DNA of 64,000 nt, taken from contig NC_021673.1 in assembly GCF_000247815.1 (NCBI RefSeq), positions 112,943,479-113,007,478 on the forward strand, written 5' to 3'. The notes under the pieces are model-generated. The model did no database searches, was not told where the DNA came from, and saw nothing but the letters and a program-made list of their open reading frames with translations. The position numbers and the translations under genes are program-made. Below are positions 52,390 through 64,000 of the stretch, one piece after another; position 1 is the stretch's first letter; each line of letters begins with the position of its first letter. This stretch comes from Ficedula albicollis (taxonomy: Eukaryota; Chordata; Aves; Passeriformes; Muscicapidae).

Positions 52390-54590
52390 CTATGAAAGAG
52401 AAAAAGAAACAGAAATTATTCCTAGCATAATCCACAACATCCTTCTTCAAAGCACACCATACCATCACCTAGGCAGGAAAGTCCGCTCATTGAAATGCAG
52501 TTTATACCAACAAAACAGGGAAATGGAACTTGCAAAGATGAAAAATGAAACTAGTTAGATGTTAAAGCTGCAGCTGATCCACAGATCCACGAGAAGCCCT
52601 TTCCCCCCACAGCTCTATTGTCCAGTGTGTTTAGTCTGGCTCATTAAGCTGTACTTTGAACAGACAGTGGCATATTCTCTGCGTTCCAGCAGCACCCTGG
52701 CCGTCTGATTCTTGTTAAGAAAACTGAAAGGCTTTTTATCCTGTGCAGCATGTGACAGAGATGAGTAGTGTTTTTTATAGTCATACAGAAAAAAACAAAA
52801 AACAAAAAACCAAACCAAACAAAAAACCCAAGTGATAGGGTTGAAACATCACTCAAAACCTAACAGATTGTCAGAACATTTCAGAGCAGCCCCAATCTGT
52901 AGTATATGAATATTTGCATTCCTTGCTGCAACATGACTGATGTGATTAAAACGACTTATAAAAAAAATCTGTTTTTCTTTTGATAATGCCAGCCTTCCAA
53001 CACTCCCGATATTTTGTGCTCCAACTAGATATGGTTCATTTTTCTGATTCAAAACCTGTCATCACTAATTTCATAGCATTTACACATTTAAGGTTAAAGG
53101 TGCAGTGAGCCCCCCCCCAAAAGGGAATGAATCCTTTTAGTGCCATTGTTGATTATAAACTCCAGTATGATCTTGCCTACATTTCATTAGGAAGAAGATT
53201 TATGCAGCTTTTTTTTTCCTGATTACATACAAAACAATCTTCCTGAAAGATGAAGCTCATAATAATGTTCTTCATTAATATACAAAGACATACCAGAACT
53301 ACCAAGAAAATAAACAAAGTGGGAATAATAACAGAGATACTGATGTACATATAAGCCCATTACAGAGTGCAATTTACTGAGCCCAGTTCTGAACTTCTAC
53401 TGATTTTCAAAGCTTCAGTGAACTCAAGTTTACATTTACCATGTAAATTTTTACCTACTGAAGATGTAGCCAGGTGTGAGGGGGTTTGGGTGTGGTTTTT
53501 TGCTTGTTGGGTTTTTGTTGTTGTTGTCTTTTGGGTTTGGGAGGTTTTTGGTTTTTGTTCTTTGAAGAGTTTTACTTTCTTACTCCCAAAAACAAGGATA
53601 TGAACCTGCTACGAAATGTCAATTAATCTTGGAAGAAAATTTTGAAGTCATTCCCATTCAGTTCCTAGACAACAACCTTAAAACAGATTAATTATATAGG
53701 CTCAACTGATTTTATGGTTTTCATAACATTCCAGAAACTGAGGAGCCAGCCATTGTCAGTATTAGTCTTTTACCTTTAAAAATTAAAGTCCATTTATTGA
53801 CTTTGGATATCCTCTGCAGAATGCCAATTTTTAATCTGACATTCTACTTTCCCTAAAGCATGGGACCAGAGTTTTTCCTGGGCCAGAAGATGAACTAGCT
53901 TTGAGAAACAGACAGGGATTTATGGGTCTTCCTCACTAGTGAAATAGGTTCATTTCTCCCCACTTACATGACAACAAGCTTCCTGGCATCAAGCATAGCA
54001 GCAGTGCAAGAAAGACAACCAGAGGCTGCAATACTGCAATAAATTGTATTTGGATTGATTTGACAGAAAAAACTGTTGAACTTGTTTCCACTTTGAAAAA
54101 AATTCAGTGTAGGACATTTATTTAAACCCTGGTGTCAGGACAGAAGTTAATATTACATGCAGTACGAGCAGATGCCCTACTCAGAGCTCCAGAGGATGAA
54201 GTAAGTCTTTGTGGAAGGGTTTCACTGACAAAGCAGTATATTTAATAAACTGCTTCCCTAGAATGGTGATGTCACACTGAATTTTTTATGCATCCCACTA
54301 GATCCCTCTCTGTATTTGCTGGCCAAGTACCACTGTACATGCCACTGGTTTATGCATGTTCAAGGTGCACTGACTCTGCTGCATGGAATTCTCACTGTGG
54401 TCCTGCAACTGATGTTCACACAATTATATTCTTGAAAAATGGTGAGCAAACAGCTGGTTAATTCCTCCAGATCACATCTTTAGCTAAACTTGTAACTATA
54501 CCTACACATCAGTGGCTTTTTGGAAGGTGATATATGAGCCAAAAAAACCTAATGTTCTGACCAAAAAGTAAATTGAACACCAGTTCTCCC

Positions 54591-55115
54591 AGTTTGTTTA
54601 TGGGAGAGAATAAGTTTATTGAAGTGTTTTATAAAACAAAAAATAAAATGTTATGATAAAAATCAAGCAGTTATCTTTTCTCTGAAAAGGAGCTTAGTGG
54701 TCATGTGCTCACTATTGAAACATTGAACTCAAGTTAGCACCTACAAAAAAGAGGAAATCTCTGGGTACTGAAGTACATTCCTCTTGAAACATGTGTTAAC
54801 CCATCATTTCTCAAGTTAGCACCTACAAAAAAGAGGAAATCTCTGGGTACTGAAGTACATTCCTCTTGAAACGTGTTAACCCATCATTTCTCGAGTTTGT
54901 TTATGGGAGAGAATAAGTTTATTGAAGTGTTTTATAAAACAAAAAATAAAATGTTATGATAAAAATCAAGCAGTTATCTTTTCTCTGAAAAGGAGTTTAG
55001 TGGTCATGTGCTCACTATTGAAACATTGAACTCAAGTTAGCACCTACAAAAAAGAGGAAATCTCTGGGTACTGAAGTACATTCCTCTTGAAACATGTGTT
55101 AACCCATCATTTCTC
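54591..55115. repeat. Composite array, topology A-B-B'-A-B (525 bp)
   Basis: Segment A (140 bp, starting AGTTTGTTTATGGGAGAGAA) occurs at 54591-54730 and 54894-55033. Segment B (82 bp, starting AAGTTAGCACCTACAAAAAA and ending CCATCATTTCTC) occurs at 54731-54812, 54813-54892 and 55034-55115. The A copies differ at one visible base (GGAGCTTAG/GGAGTTTAG). The middle B lacks two bases (AAACGTGTT against AAACATGTGTT), while the outer two B copies appear identical. Confidence 0.97.
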
Positions 55116-56976
55116 ACAATCATCACTGCAGCTGGCTGTTGATATGTTCATGTCAAGAACTACCTAGAGTGAACCTTAGGGAAAATGTGATGAATACATG
55201 GCCCAGTCACCTGGGAAGTAAAGTACTGTAACAAAGCACAGGAGAAAAATCATCTGCTCAGGGTTCAGGCTCTATCAACAGAGCTCTAGCATGGCATTGG
55301 CTGAGAAGGTGAACACAGTCCTGTGTCACTAGAAGCAGAGCAGTTAAAAAGGAGATTTTCTGTTTCACAAAATTCCATATCTGTAGTGTCAAAAAGATCA
55401 ATTTTGAAAAGCCTTGCCTAAGAGGAAAAATTACTTTGAAATAACCACTTCAAAAATTGTTTTTAAATAAACTGGATGAATATCTTCATCTTCTAAGCTC
55501 AGAAGCCTCTTTCTGGCTTAACTCAGATTCCTTTTCCTCTCTACTTCTGATTATTCATGATCTCTCTCATAACTATGGCTGTAAAACCAATTCTGTAAGA
55601 AGCTCAAACATCCCTGTTGGGTTCTGAATATCTTTCAATTCCCAAGCTGAGGGAGAGATTTAAAGACCTTGGAAAACCTGGCAAAAATGATGTTGTTCAA
55701 TTTTGCAGAAGGAAGCCTGCAGATCTCAGCCAGAAGGACATTTTGCAGGTTCCCAGGCTGCCCTCTGCAGAGCTGACAGCTGAGTGCTGGTTCCTAGATG
55801 TTTGGAACTACAGCAGGAAATGTGGGAGCCAATAACTTTTTCCAAGGGCTCCCAAGCTGCCCCCACAATCCTGGAATCCAAACCTGCCCACTGAACTAGC
55901 AGAAAAACAGGTTTTATTTTATGTCAAAATAGAAAACCCTTGACAAACTAACATTTCTGAAAGGGGAAAAAAAAGCACTATTAAAAATTTCTCAATCAGC
56001 TTTAGCTGGTTTAGAATGTGCCTAGTGTTGTTTGAGGCATAACCTGCACAGTCCCAGTCTGGTATTCTCTCACTTCACAGTGATGTAGAGCAGGAAATAA
56101 CTATACTGGAACTACCCACGTGTAAAACAAAAGAAAATAAGAAATCCTGTAAACTTAATCTACCAAAAGTAGCAAATAACAAGGCAGGATAACATTTTTG
56201 TCGTTTTGAAGCAAGGGCAGATAGAAAAGACACATGTGAAAATTGTATAGTAACTCTCAGGTGAAGAGATGGATAAAACTTAAAGGAATCTGTTGAACAG
56301 TGTAATACAGACCTTCTGAGTAAGCTGTATGTCCATCAGACAAAAGCAGTATACAGAATTGTTTGGTGTTTACTTGGAAAGATGACACTGCTCGTGACTG
56401 CACTAAAGCAGGAGTCACATTTTGAATACACATCCGGTTTTGGTTTTTTACATCTCCTCAGCTGACACACAACTGACAACGAGCCTCTAACAACACAAGT
56501 GAAGAGCATTTTGATAAATGATGTAAGGAAAACCTGCAAGGTTGCATATGCACCCGGATGCCTTTGTTTATAACAACTTCTGAAGTGACTGACATTTAGG
56601 AAGTGGTTGGAATTCCCTTGGTAATCCATGGGAGATGATCAGCCACCTTCAATCCTCTCAAATTTGAAACTATTTTGAGAACACCACAGAGCTTGTAGAT
56701 GACAACAATGGCAACAAAGCAACATGCACACTTAACCACCTGATTCGATATGCACTTTTGCATGCTTTTATGAGAACTAATTTTTTGTTCAAATTGGTTT
56801 GAACTTTTTATACACTCATCCCTTTTTCTCTTGCTAAAGAGTTTATAAATCATGGACAGATAAGATATAGTTTTGCAAGCTGCCCAATGGAAAATCAAAT
56901 TAATCAACACTTCTTTCTAGTCTAATAAGTGCTATTTTGCCTGCAAGTATGGTAAACATAATGAAGACCCTTTCAT

Positions 56977-57076
56977 GACTCTGATGCTCCTTAGATCTGG
57001 TTATCAACAATCACAGCATCTTACAACAAGACTCTGATGCTCCTTAGATCTGGTTATCAACAGCATCTTACAACAA
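56977..57076. repeat. Two-copy ~53-bp tandem duplication
   Basis: The unit GACTCTGATGCTCCTTAGAT and onwards, ending CATCTTACAACAA, occurs at 56977 and 57030. The second copy is 6 bases shorter (CAACAGC for CAACAATCACAGC) and otherwise identical. Confidence 0.96.
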
Positions 57077-57872
57077 ACCTTTCTGGAGTTACAGAGTAGT
57101 CCTGCAAGGTTGCTGATTTTTAGTAGTTGAAATCAGAAATCCTTGGCCCAGTTCATTTAGAAATTAGCTCTCTTGGCATAATCTCTGACTCTAAAAAATG
57201 AGAGACCAGCATGTTCAATTTGCTGTTAAATACACATTTTCACTATAACAACTATATGCAGCATCATCAAGTCTGCTGTTTAAAGTGAGGTGTCTTTGCA
57301 GCATCTTCATGTGAAACACCAAATACCTCTTCTGGCATAGTCACATAATTCCTGTATTTCTACACAGAATCTAAAAAAAACTTCTAAGTTTTAATTTCTT
57401 ATGTACATTTTTGGCATATATTTACCAATCATTGATATACTAGATAACTGATTATATTTCAGTCTAAACCACTAGGAGCAGTATAGTCACTAACACGAAT
57501 TTTGCAATTTACTGTGCATGCTGTCCACCCATGGTTAGAGATCCATTGTCTCTAAAGTTACTACCTTGGCATGTTTTTTTGAGATCCACTATAAATAAAA
57601 GCCAAAGTTGTTGTAACAAAGTTTGATCTACATACTTTTAATTGTTACCTCCATCTGGCTCTGTTCTGAAAAAACACAGCTATCAGTTTAGTGAGATAAT
57701 GGGCACACATGTACACCTGCTGAAATGCCAAACATCATAAGCTGATGTGTGCATAAATATTACCTTCTAGTTTAGGCAAATTAACACCAAAAATTACACC
57801 TTTCAGTATTAAGACAGTTGCAAACACATAAACATGCAAGTTACTTCATTTTGTTCATAGACACCCTAAGAT

Positions 57873-58160
57873 AAATCATAGAATCACAGAATCATTTAGG
57901 CTGGAAAAGACCTGTGAGATCATTGAGTCCAACCATTAAAACAATGCTCCCAACTCCACCACTAAACCTCGTCCCCAAGTCCTGCATCCACACTTCTTTT
58001 GAACACTTCCAGGGACAGAAACTCCACCACTTCCCTGGACAGTCTGTTCCAATGCTTCACCTTTGGATGAAGAAATTTTTTCCTAATAACCAATGTAAAT
58101 CTGCCCTGGCACAAGTTGAGGCCATTTCCCCTCCTCCTATTGCTTGCTACTTGGGACATT
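57873..58160 (-). mobile_element. CR1 LINE fragment (minus orientation)
   Basis: It begins AATCATAGAATCACAGAATC, the complement of the CR1 octamer tail. It continues through TTTAGGCTGGAAAAGACCTG, ATCATTGAGTCCAACCATTA and CCACTTCCCTGGACAGTCTG to GGCCATTTCCCCTCCTCCTA. It is a 5'-truncated CR1 3' end of about 290 bp in the NOL4 orientation. Confidence 0.95.
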
Positions 58161-58749
58161 AATATAAATGTGAGAACAAGGAAGTATTTTAACCATCAGT
58201 CAAGCTTGAAAAAAAAGGTTTAAAATTTTCCAAGGTGATTTGGCATCCAAAATTGAAGATGAATGCCTAAGAGGCCTCACTGACAGTAACTGAATTTTTC
58301 CAAAAGTACCACTAAAGACTTCTTTGCATATTGGGCTCCCAAAAACTAGATAGTCCCTAGTGTTCTCCTGCATGTCAGCTTTTTCCTCAGGTATTGCAAG
58401 ACAAATTCATCTCCAAAATAAAATACTGCAAATATGTCACAACTCTTTCATAATAAATTATTAAGATCTAACACAACATCCTAAAATGCCCAACATATTT
58501 GTACCAGTGTGCAATATCTAAATAGCACTTTTTCATAGAAAACATGCAAGATACATTACAAGACAAGGAATACATGACCTCCAAATAAGAGTTTTTAATC
58601 AGAACAGTGCAGTGAAATGTAATGTGCTACACAGCACATTAGCAAAGGACCCAGAAACTGTTCTACAGAGTATTTTTGAATTTAAAGACTGAATGAAGGC
58701 ATTACTGCACTATATTGGATGTAGTTTCATAGTGGTCACAAATTGGAAG

Positions 58750-58996
58750 AAGGTCGATTAAGATTAGATATTGGGAAGAAATTCCTTACTGTGAGGGTGG
58801 TGAGGCACTGGCTTGGGTTGCCTAGAAAAGCTGTGGAAGCTCCATTCCTGGAAGTGCTCAAGGCCAGATTGAGTGGGGCTTTGAGCAACCTCCTTTAGTG
58901 AAAGGTGCCCCTGCCCATGGAACAGGGGTTGGAACTAGATGAACTTTAAGGGCACTTTCAACCCAATCCATTTTGTAATTCTATGATTCTATGAAT
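58750..58996 (+). mobile_element. CR1 LINE fragment (plus orientation)
   Basis: It runs from AGGTCGATTAAGATTAGATA through GAAATTCCTTACTGTGAGGG, GAAGTGCTCAAGGCCAGATT and GGAACTAGATGAACTTTAAG to the tail TTCTATGATTCTATGAATT. This is a 5'-truncated CR1 3' end with the diagnostic ATTCTATG repeats. It points away from the copy at 57873-58160, about 590 bp to the left. Confidence 0.95.
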
Positions 58997-61900
58997 TGTT
59001 AGTACAGAAGAGTGGAATACGAACAACGGGACTGGCATTTTAATGCCTGTAGCTCTGCATTTCAGTCTGGGGTTTAAGATATTTTGTTCAGTCTTGTAGT
59101 TTTGTGATAAATACCCAATTGTAACACCTGCTAAAGGATTCAGTAAAATAGCTAGAAATATTTTCTTAAATGGCAAAAGAGGCTTTTTCAGACATCTAGT
59201 GATGTTCAAATCACTTTTTTTACATTTTCAGCTCTGAAATACATTGAATTCAAGCGTGTGTTTCACCTTGATTATAATGGCACCTAAATAAATCTATGTC
59301 TATCTTAACATATCCATATTCCTATCTAAAAGTACAGCAAATGAGTCATTCCCATCAACCACCATGTTGCTATTGCTGCTTCTATGCCTAGATATGGGAC
59401 CAAGCCCTGTTCTGTTTATTTAAGTAAGCAATTTCAGCAGAGCTAGTGGAGACTTTAAATTATTTATGTGAACAACAGCAAGAATATCTATCTACTTTAC
59501 TTACATAAAAATGAAGTATGTTTTATAAAGTAGACACCCAGGCTTCTTTTTTGTTTCACTGTTGACTCATGAGACAGCTGGAGATGAACCTCTCCAGACT
59601 GGTTTATCTAAGTGCTTCACTGACTGCTGAGGGAGCCAAAGTCACCTAATTTCTCCAACAAACCTAGGCAGAATTCTCTCTATCCAAGATTTATTTGGTA
59701 TTTGGCTGTGACAGACAACTCCAGGAATCATCATGCTGACCAAATTCCTTCAGAGTCAGGTGAGTATTGTATTGAACACTGATAGCACTTTACTAGAAAA
59801 ACTCTAGAGGACTTAGGAAAACTGAGTATGATTTAACATTATTTACTCTAATAGTAAACAGTAGTTTATTATTACCTAAAATAATTGGCTTCTTATCCTT
59901 AAACCATTGGCACAAGCCAGTTAATCAAGTAACATTGCAGTAAGAGTTCTCAATCTAAGTCAGAATCACAGCATCAAAAACCATGAAATATTTACTATTT
60001 TTTCTGATTTCAAGCTTACAGGTAAACAGAGTGAACGTTCTTTTAACCTATTCTTTGTTGGGTTTTTTTTTAATAAAAAGGGGATTTTGTTCTACATCAG
60101 AACTTACTGCCATTTCTGAGGAGATTACTATTATTCTAAATTCAACAAAAAATTGAAACAAATGTCAAAATTTCATACCTATATTTTCCTCTTTCACAGG
60201 TTGTAGAAGACAAAGCTTTATTACGTTGGTAGGTATTTTTAACTTTTAGTTTTCATTCTTTTTCCAAATACCATGCCTTTTTCAAAGCTAACTTCTTCAC
60301 ATTTTACAAGGTTAATGGAAGAAGTGTTACTTCTTCCACTGCTCACTTTTCCAAAATTGCCTATACTTCAAAAAGTCATTAAAAAAGCAAAAGCTATCTG
60401 AGGAAGATTTAGGAGGAAGTTCTTAAACACCACACAAGTACTTAATCACACTTAACTTTTCTGTGGTTAAAAAAAAAAAAATCAACATATATAAGAGCCT
60501 TAGAAAAACTGTTTCTAGAATATTTTTTTAAGACTACATTGTAAAAGTCTAAGTTTATCAGAGAGTAGCTTTGGACTTTTTCAACTGAGTTGCCCATCAG
60601 ATTTAAATAAATTAACCACTATCAAAAAAGAGCAAGATGCTTAGAAAGGGAAATGCCCAACAACAGAGTTTGGGGTCTAATACAAAGCAACAACTCTATT
60701 AGTATTTGTAAATCTTCATGTAACTGTTCTTGTGATAATTTTCTTAATGCTTCCCAGCTTGTTAATCAATTAGATATGCATTCCTGAATCCACAGCTCTT
60801 CATTTTCCTGAAAATGCTTATGACCTTTCCAGACAAAAGCCTGGAGGACTAAAAACCCATGTGACTGCAAGGGCAGCTGTACTTCTCAGCACTAAATTCA
60901 GTAAATATTGAAAGATTCCTCTTTCTAAAACTTAAAAGCAGAACCTAGACACCTATCCCAAGTAACCTTAATGAGGCAGATCTCAGAAAACATCCCGCTT
61001 CTGGAAACCCAATCCCAATAGAGACACGTGACAAGCCACAAGACACATTCAAAACACCTTGATCAACATGAGCACAGCTGCAAATTGTTAAAACACCTTC
61101 CTCAGCCAACTGGCACAACCAAGTGACAGCAGCAGTGAAAGATACAGAGCTTAGTTATTTGTTCTTGAGGCTGGCAATAGGAATGAAGGAGCTGGGATGA
61201 ACAACACTGGGACCTAAATCAGGAACTGTCTTTAGGCACAGTGTGACTCTTCTCCAACTGATCCAAATTTGTCTTAAACAATGAAAAGCATTTTAGACTA
61301 GCCTTTTCTCTCCAACACAGAACACTCTGCTCTTTGATACTGTTGTTTTGTAGTGCAGTAGTATTTAGAAGGAGGGTTTCCTTTTGCTTAAAAAAAAGGA
61401 AGAATCTCTTAGTCAATGAGATTTTAAAATTTTGCTCTTGCCTTGGGATGCTCACAGAAAAAATGGCACATCTGTGAAAAAGATACTGTAAAATGCAATT
61501 TCAAATTGAATGCAGTGAGAGAGATCATAGGATATCGTGAAGATGGGAGGAAGCAGAGAGTAGTAAGAAAATGTAACTATTAAGACAATTGAACCTCATT
61601 TGTTTATCATCAACTGTTATCAGCATCTAAAGTTTTCTGCACTATAATTAAATAAATGCATACCACATATCTCCAGCGTCCATCTACTATTTAATTGGCA
61701 GTTCTCTATCACAGAGGCTCGGACAACTCTAAACAAAGGATTTGAAAAACATTAAGGTCATCTGACTGTTTCAGGGAGAAATTCCTCTTGCATTGCCTAT
61801 AGAGCTCACAGAACACCTAATATATAGGTGTTCACCATGAATTTTCATTGATGTCAGTCCTTAAAAATAAGGAAGTAATTTTTTTTTCTTTTGTTTTTGG

Positions 61901-64000
61901 GCTAACAAAGAGAAAGGATATAAAAAACTTTTAGATTCTCCAAACAATACAGCACAATGCAGGCTGAAGCACAACCTAGAAATCCATTCCAAAAGCCAGT
62001 GATTTCAGTATTTGACAGACTTCCCTCCCAATGAAAGATTCTGAGTGGGATCATAGAATTTAGTAAGAGAACATTATCAATAGTCCATTAGCAAGAGACA
62101 ATGGGAGGAGAAAAACAATCTTATGATTCATGAGAAAAACTGAGTGCCTTATTGAGGCACTTGTATCAGAATGAAAGCTGCAAGCTGCACAGGCAAAAGG
62201 GAAGAGCATTCCAATGTAGAAAGGGAGATGCTCAAAGGCATATTTGTAACAAGAAGCTATGCAAGCTGCCTCAGAGCCCACAGACAGCTATCTGTCACAA
62301 GTAGAAGCAGAATAACTATAAGTGATTGCTTAAACATAATAATACTAAGAATCATGTTAATTAACAATATGAACACTCATGAGACTGAGCCTTTTTTATT
62401 GCCTCAAAGCTAGAACTGGCCTGGTCTGCAGCAAGAGCTGTCGTTGAGATTACAGATGGCAAATAACTGACAGAATCAGTCTCCAGGCATGCTTTTTCAT
62501 CTTTACCATGCAGTTTTACACTAATTTAATATAGTGTTTACATTTTCTCTTCACTTTGCAGTATGATGCTGTAGACAGCTGCATGGTTCCACACACAATC
62601 TGAACTGTCATATGCCATAAAAGAGAATATTTTCTTTTTCTCATGCAACTAGACGCTCAAAATGTAGCATTTTGAACCTGAACAAGTATAAAAATGTGTA
62701 TTTAACATGAGTATAGCAAAAGACATCTCCTGTGGAGGTTATTATCTGACAACCTATTTAATGTAACAATGGTACTGGTACTGCTGCTGAGCAGATCATT
62801 ATTCTGGTTTGCTGCATTTGAAGGTAGCCCCTTATTCAAAACAACACAATTGTGTCCCTTCATGATTGCTTTGAACAAGTGTTATTATCCAGGAAAGGTG
62901 ATTCTTCTCCATTACCAAAATGGTAAGGACATTTAAAAAAATCAAGTAGTCAAGTGCCTCTGTCCATGGTAGCACTTTAAAAAATGCCTATAATCAAGAG
63001 ATGATGATACAGTAACTTAGAAATTTAAAAAAAAAATTAAAAACCTAAAGAGATACAAATTAAATTTCAAAATTATTCGAGACATATGCATAAAATGCTA
63101 CTTTTTCTCTTAGGAAGATGATGGGAGATCCTCCAGAGACATTAGATAGTCTTTGGCTTGTATTCCTACCTGCAAACAGGGACACAGGACAAATATCCCT
63201 TCAGGGCCAAGAGGGCTGCAGTGTTTGGCATGAGTTCCAGTGCCTTGTCACTTCCATTCATGGGCAAAAAGTCAATGTTTTAGAGGGTGATTTGTTTGTT
63301 TAAAAAGAAATAAAGCCCATCATAAACTGCCATGAAACATTATAAAACCAGGAAATCTTTCTGAACTATAAAGTCTGCCTATTTGCATCATATTCCTGGT
63401 AATCTCTGCTCTTTTTCCCCTCCCAGGAATAAATTTGATCTTGTAACTTTTATTCATATGAAAGTAACATTTGCAAATGTGCACTGAAGTCAAGCCAACC
63501 CAGCTCTTATGGGTTGTAGCCCCTTATTCACATTGCAGAACAGTAGCACAAGTCCTTCAGACAACAAAAATGAGCCAGTTTACATAACTGCTCATCAGTG
63601 TGAATAATGATAGTAATAAGGTCACAAATTGGAACAGTTAGACTTACTAGCATTGGCTAATTTTGTAACTATTTTCAATTGAAAGTACAGCAAAATAAAT
63701 TATTTGGCTTCATGAAAGCTGAACTTGATGTTGATGAATTATTGTCAGATAGTGAGTAGATGCAATTTAATGCTAATGTATATTGTAGGAAATATTTATT
63801 TTCTATTTGTCCTTTTTTGTTTTGGAGGGCTAAACACTCTGCCATGTACACCACCACTCAATCTTTGGCACTTCTGTCTGTACAGATGCCCTTTATTCTA
63901 CCTGTCTTTGTTCATCTGAGCTTCCATTGCTCAAAAACAGTGTCATACAAATTTTTCAAATAATAAAACCATGCAGTTGATTAGAATCCCAAACATACAC

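Larger units (their letters stand above)
52390..64000 (-). other. NOL4: NOL4 intron upstream of the first visible exon
   Basis: No further NOL4 exon could be recognised here. The next exon in transcript order should end with the conserved segment preceding SRPIPSHL, and I did not find it. The interval is therefore taken as part of one intron of at least 11.6 kb. It holds the composite array at 54591, the tandem duplication at 56977 and two CR1 fragments. It also holds simple C- and GTTTT-rich runs near 53109 and 53485-53560. Conserved regulatory elements may exist but cannot be judged from one sequence. Confidence 0.65.

Noticed and set aside
52247..52558. 103-codon plus-strand open frame
   Set aside because: It is the antisense of the NOL4 exon at 52276-52389; the minus strand has the correct splice sites and the NOL4 sequence.
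56336..56629. Minus-strand frame with a basic segment (LRRCKKPKP) considered as an upstream NOL4 exon
   Set aside because: The residues do not match the NOL4 segment expected before SRPIPSHL, and the flanking splice sites are weak.

Overview
This window is vertebrate nuclear DNA, almost certainly from a bird and probably a songbird. It is AT-rich, has long introns, and has no bacterial gene layout. It contains several fragments of CR1 LINEs, some ending in the avian-type (ATTCTATG)n tail, and a solo retroviral LTR of a kind I associate with passerines. The organism call rests on repeat types recognised from memory, not on a search.

The only gene I can support is the 3' end of NOL4 (nucleolar protein 4), read on the minus strand. 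Three consecutive coding exons are visible: 52276-52389 (38 codons, phase 0 at both ends), 29139-29319 (60 codons plus one base) and the terminal exon 18075-18268 (stop codon at 18075-18077). All splice sites follow GT/AG and the reading frame is continuous across both junctions, giving the last 162 residues of the protein. The 3' UTR probably runs down to about 16320-16345, where a minus-strand AATAAA lies just upstream of a U/GU-rich stretch. Earlier exons lie beyond the right edge or were not recognised in 52390-64000.

Layout: 1-16320 is intergenic DNA downstream of NOL4. It holds a large inverted repeat (945-1188 against 2430-2671), a probable retroviral LTR fragment near 9650-9830, a CR1 copy at 10790-11538 and several recent short tandem duplications. 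16320-18074 is the likely NOL4 3' UTR. 18269-29138 is the last intron and carries a perfect 820-bp (CA)410 microsatellite. 29320-52275 is the preceding intron and holds the solo LTR (31391-32119, with 5-bp target duplications), two CR1 fragments and several duplications. 52390-64000 is intron sequence upstream of the first visible exon. It holds a composite A-B-B'-A-B array (54591-55115) and two back-to-back CR1 fragments.

No new multi-gene system was found. The most unusual signals are structural: the extremely long pure CA/TG tract inside the NOL4 transcription unit, two unrelated arrays sharing the topology hU-U'-hU, and a general excess of nearly identical 38-81 bp head-to-tail duplications. 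Two of these duplications are demonstrably younger than the mobile elements they touch.
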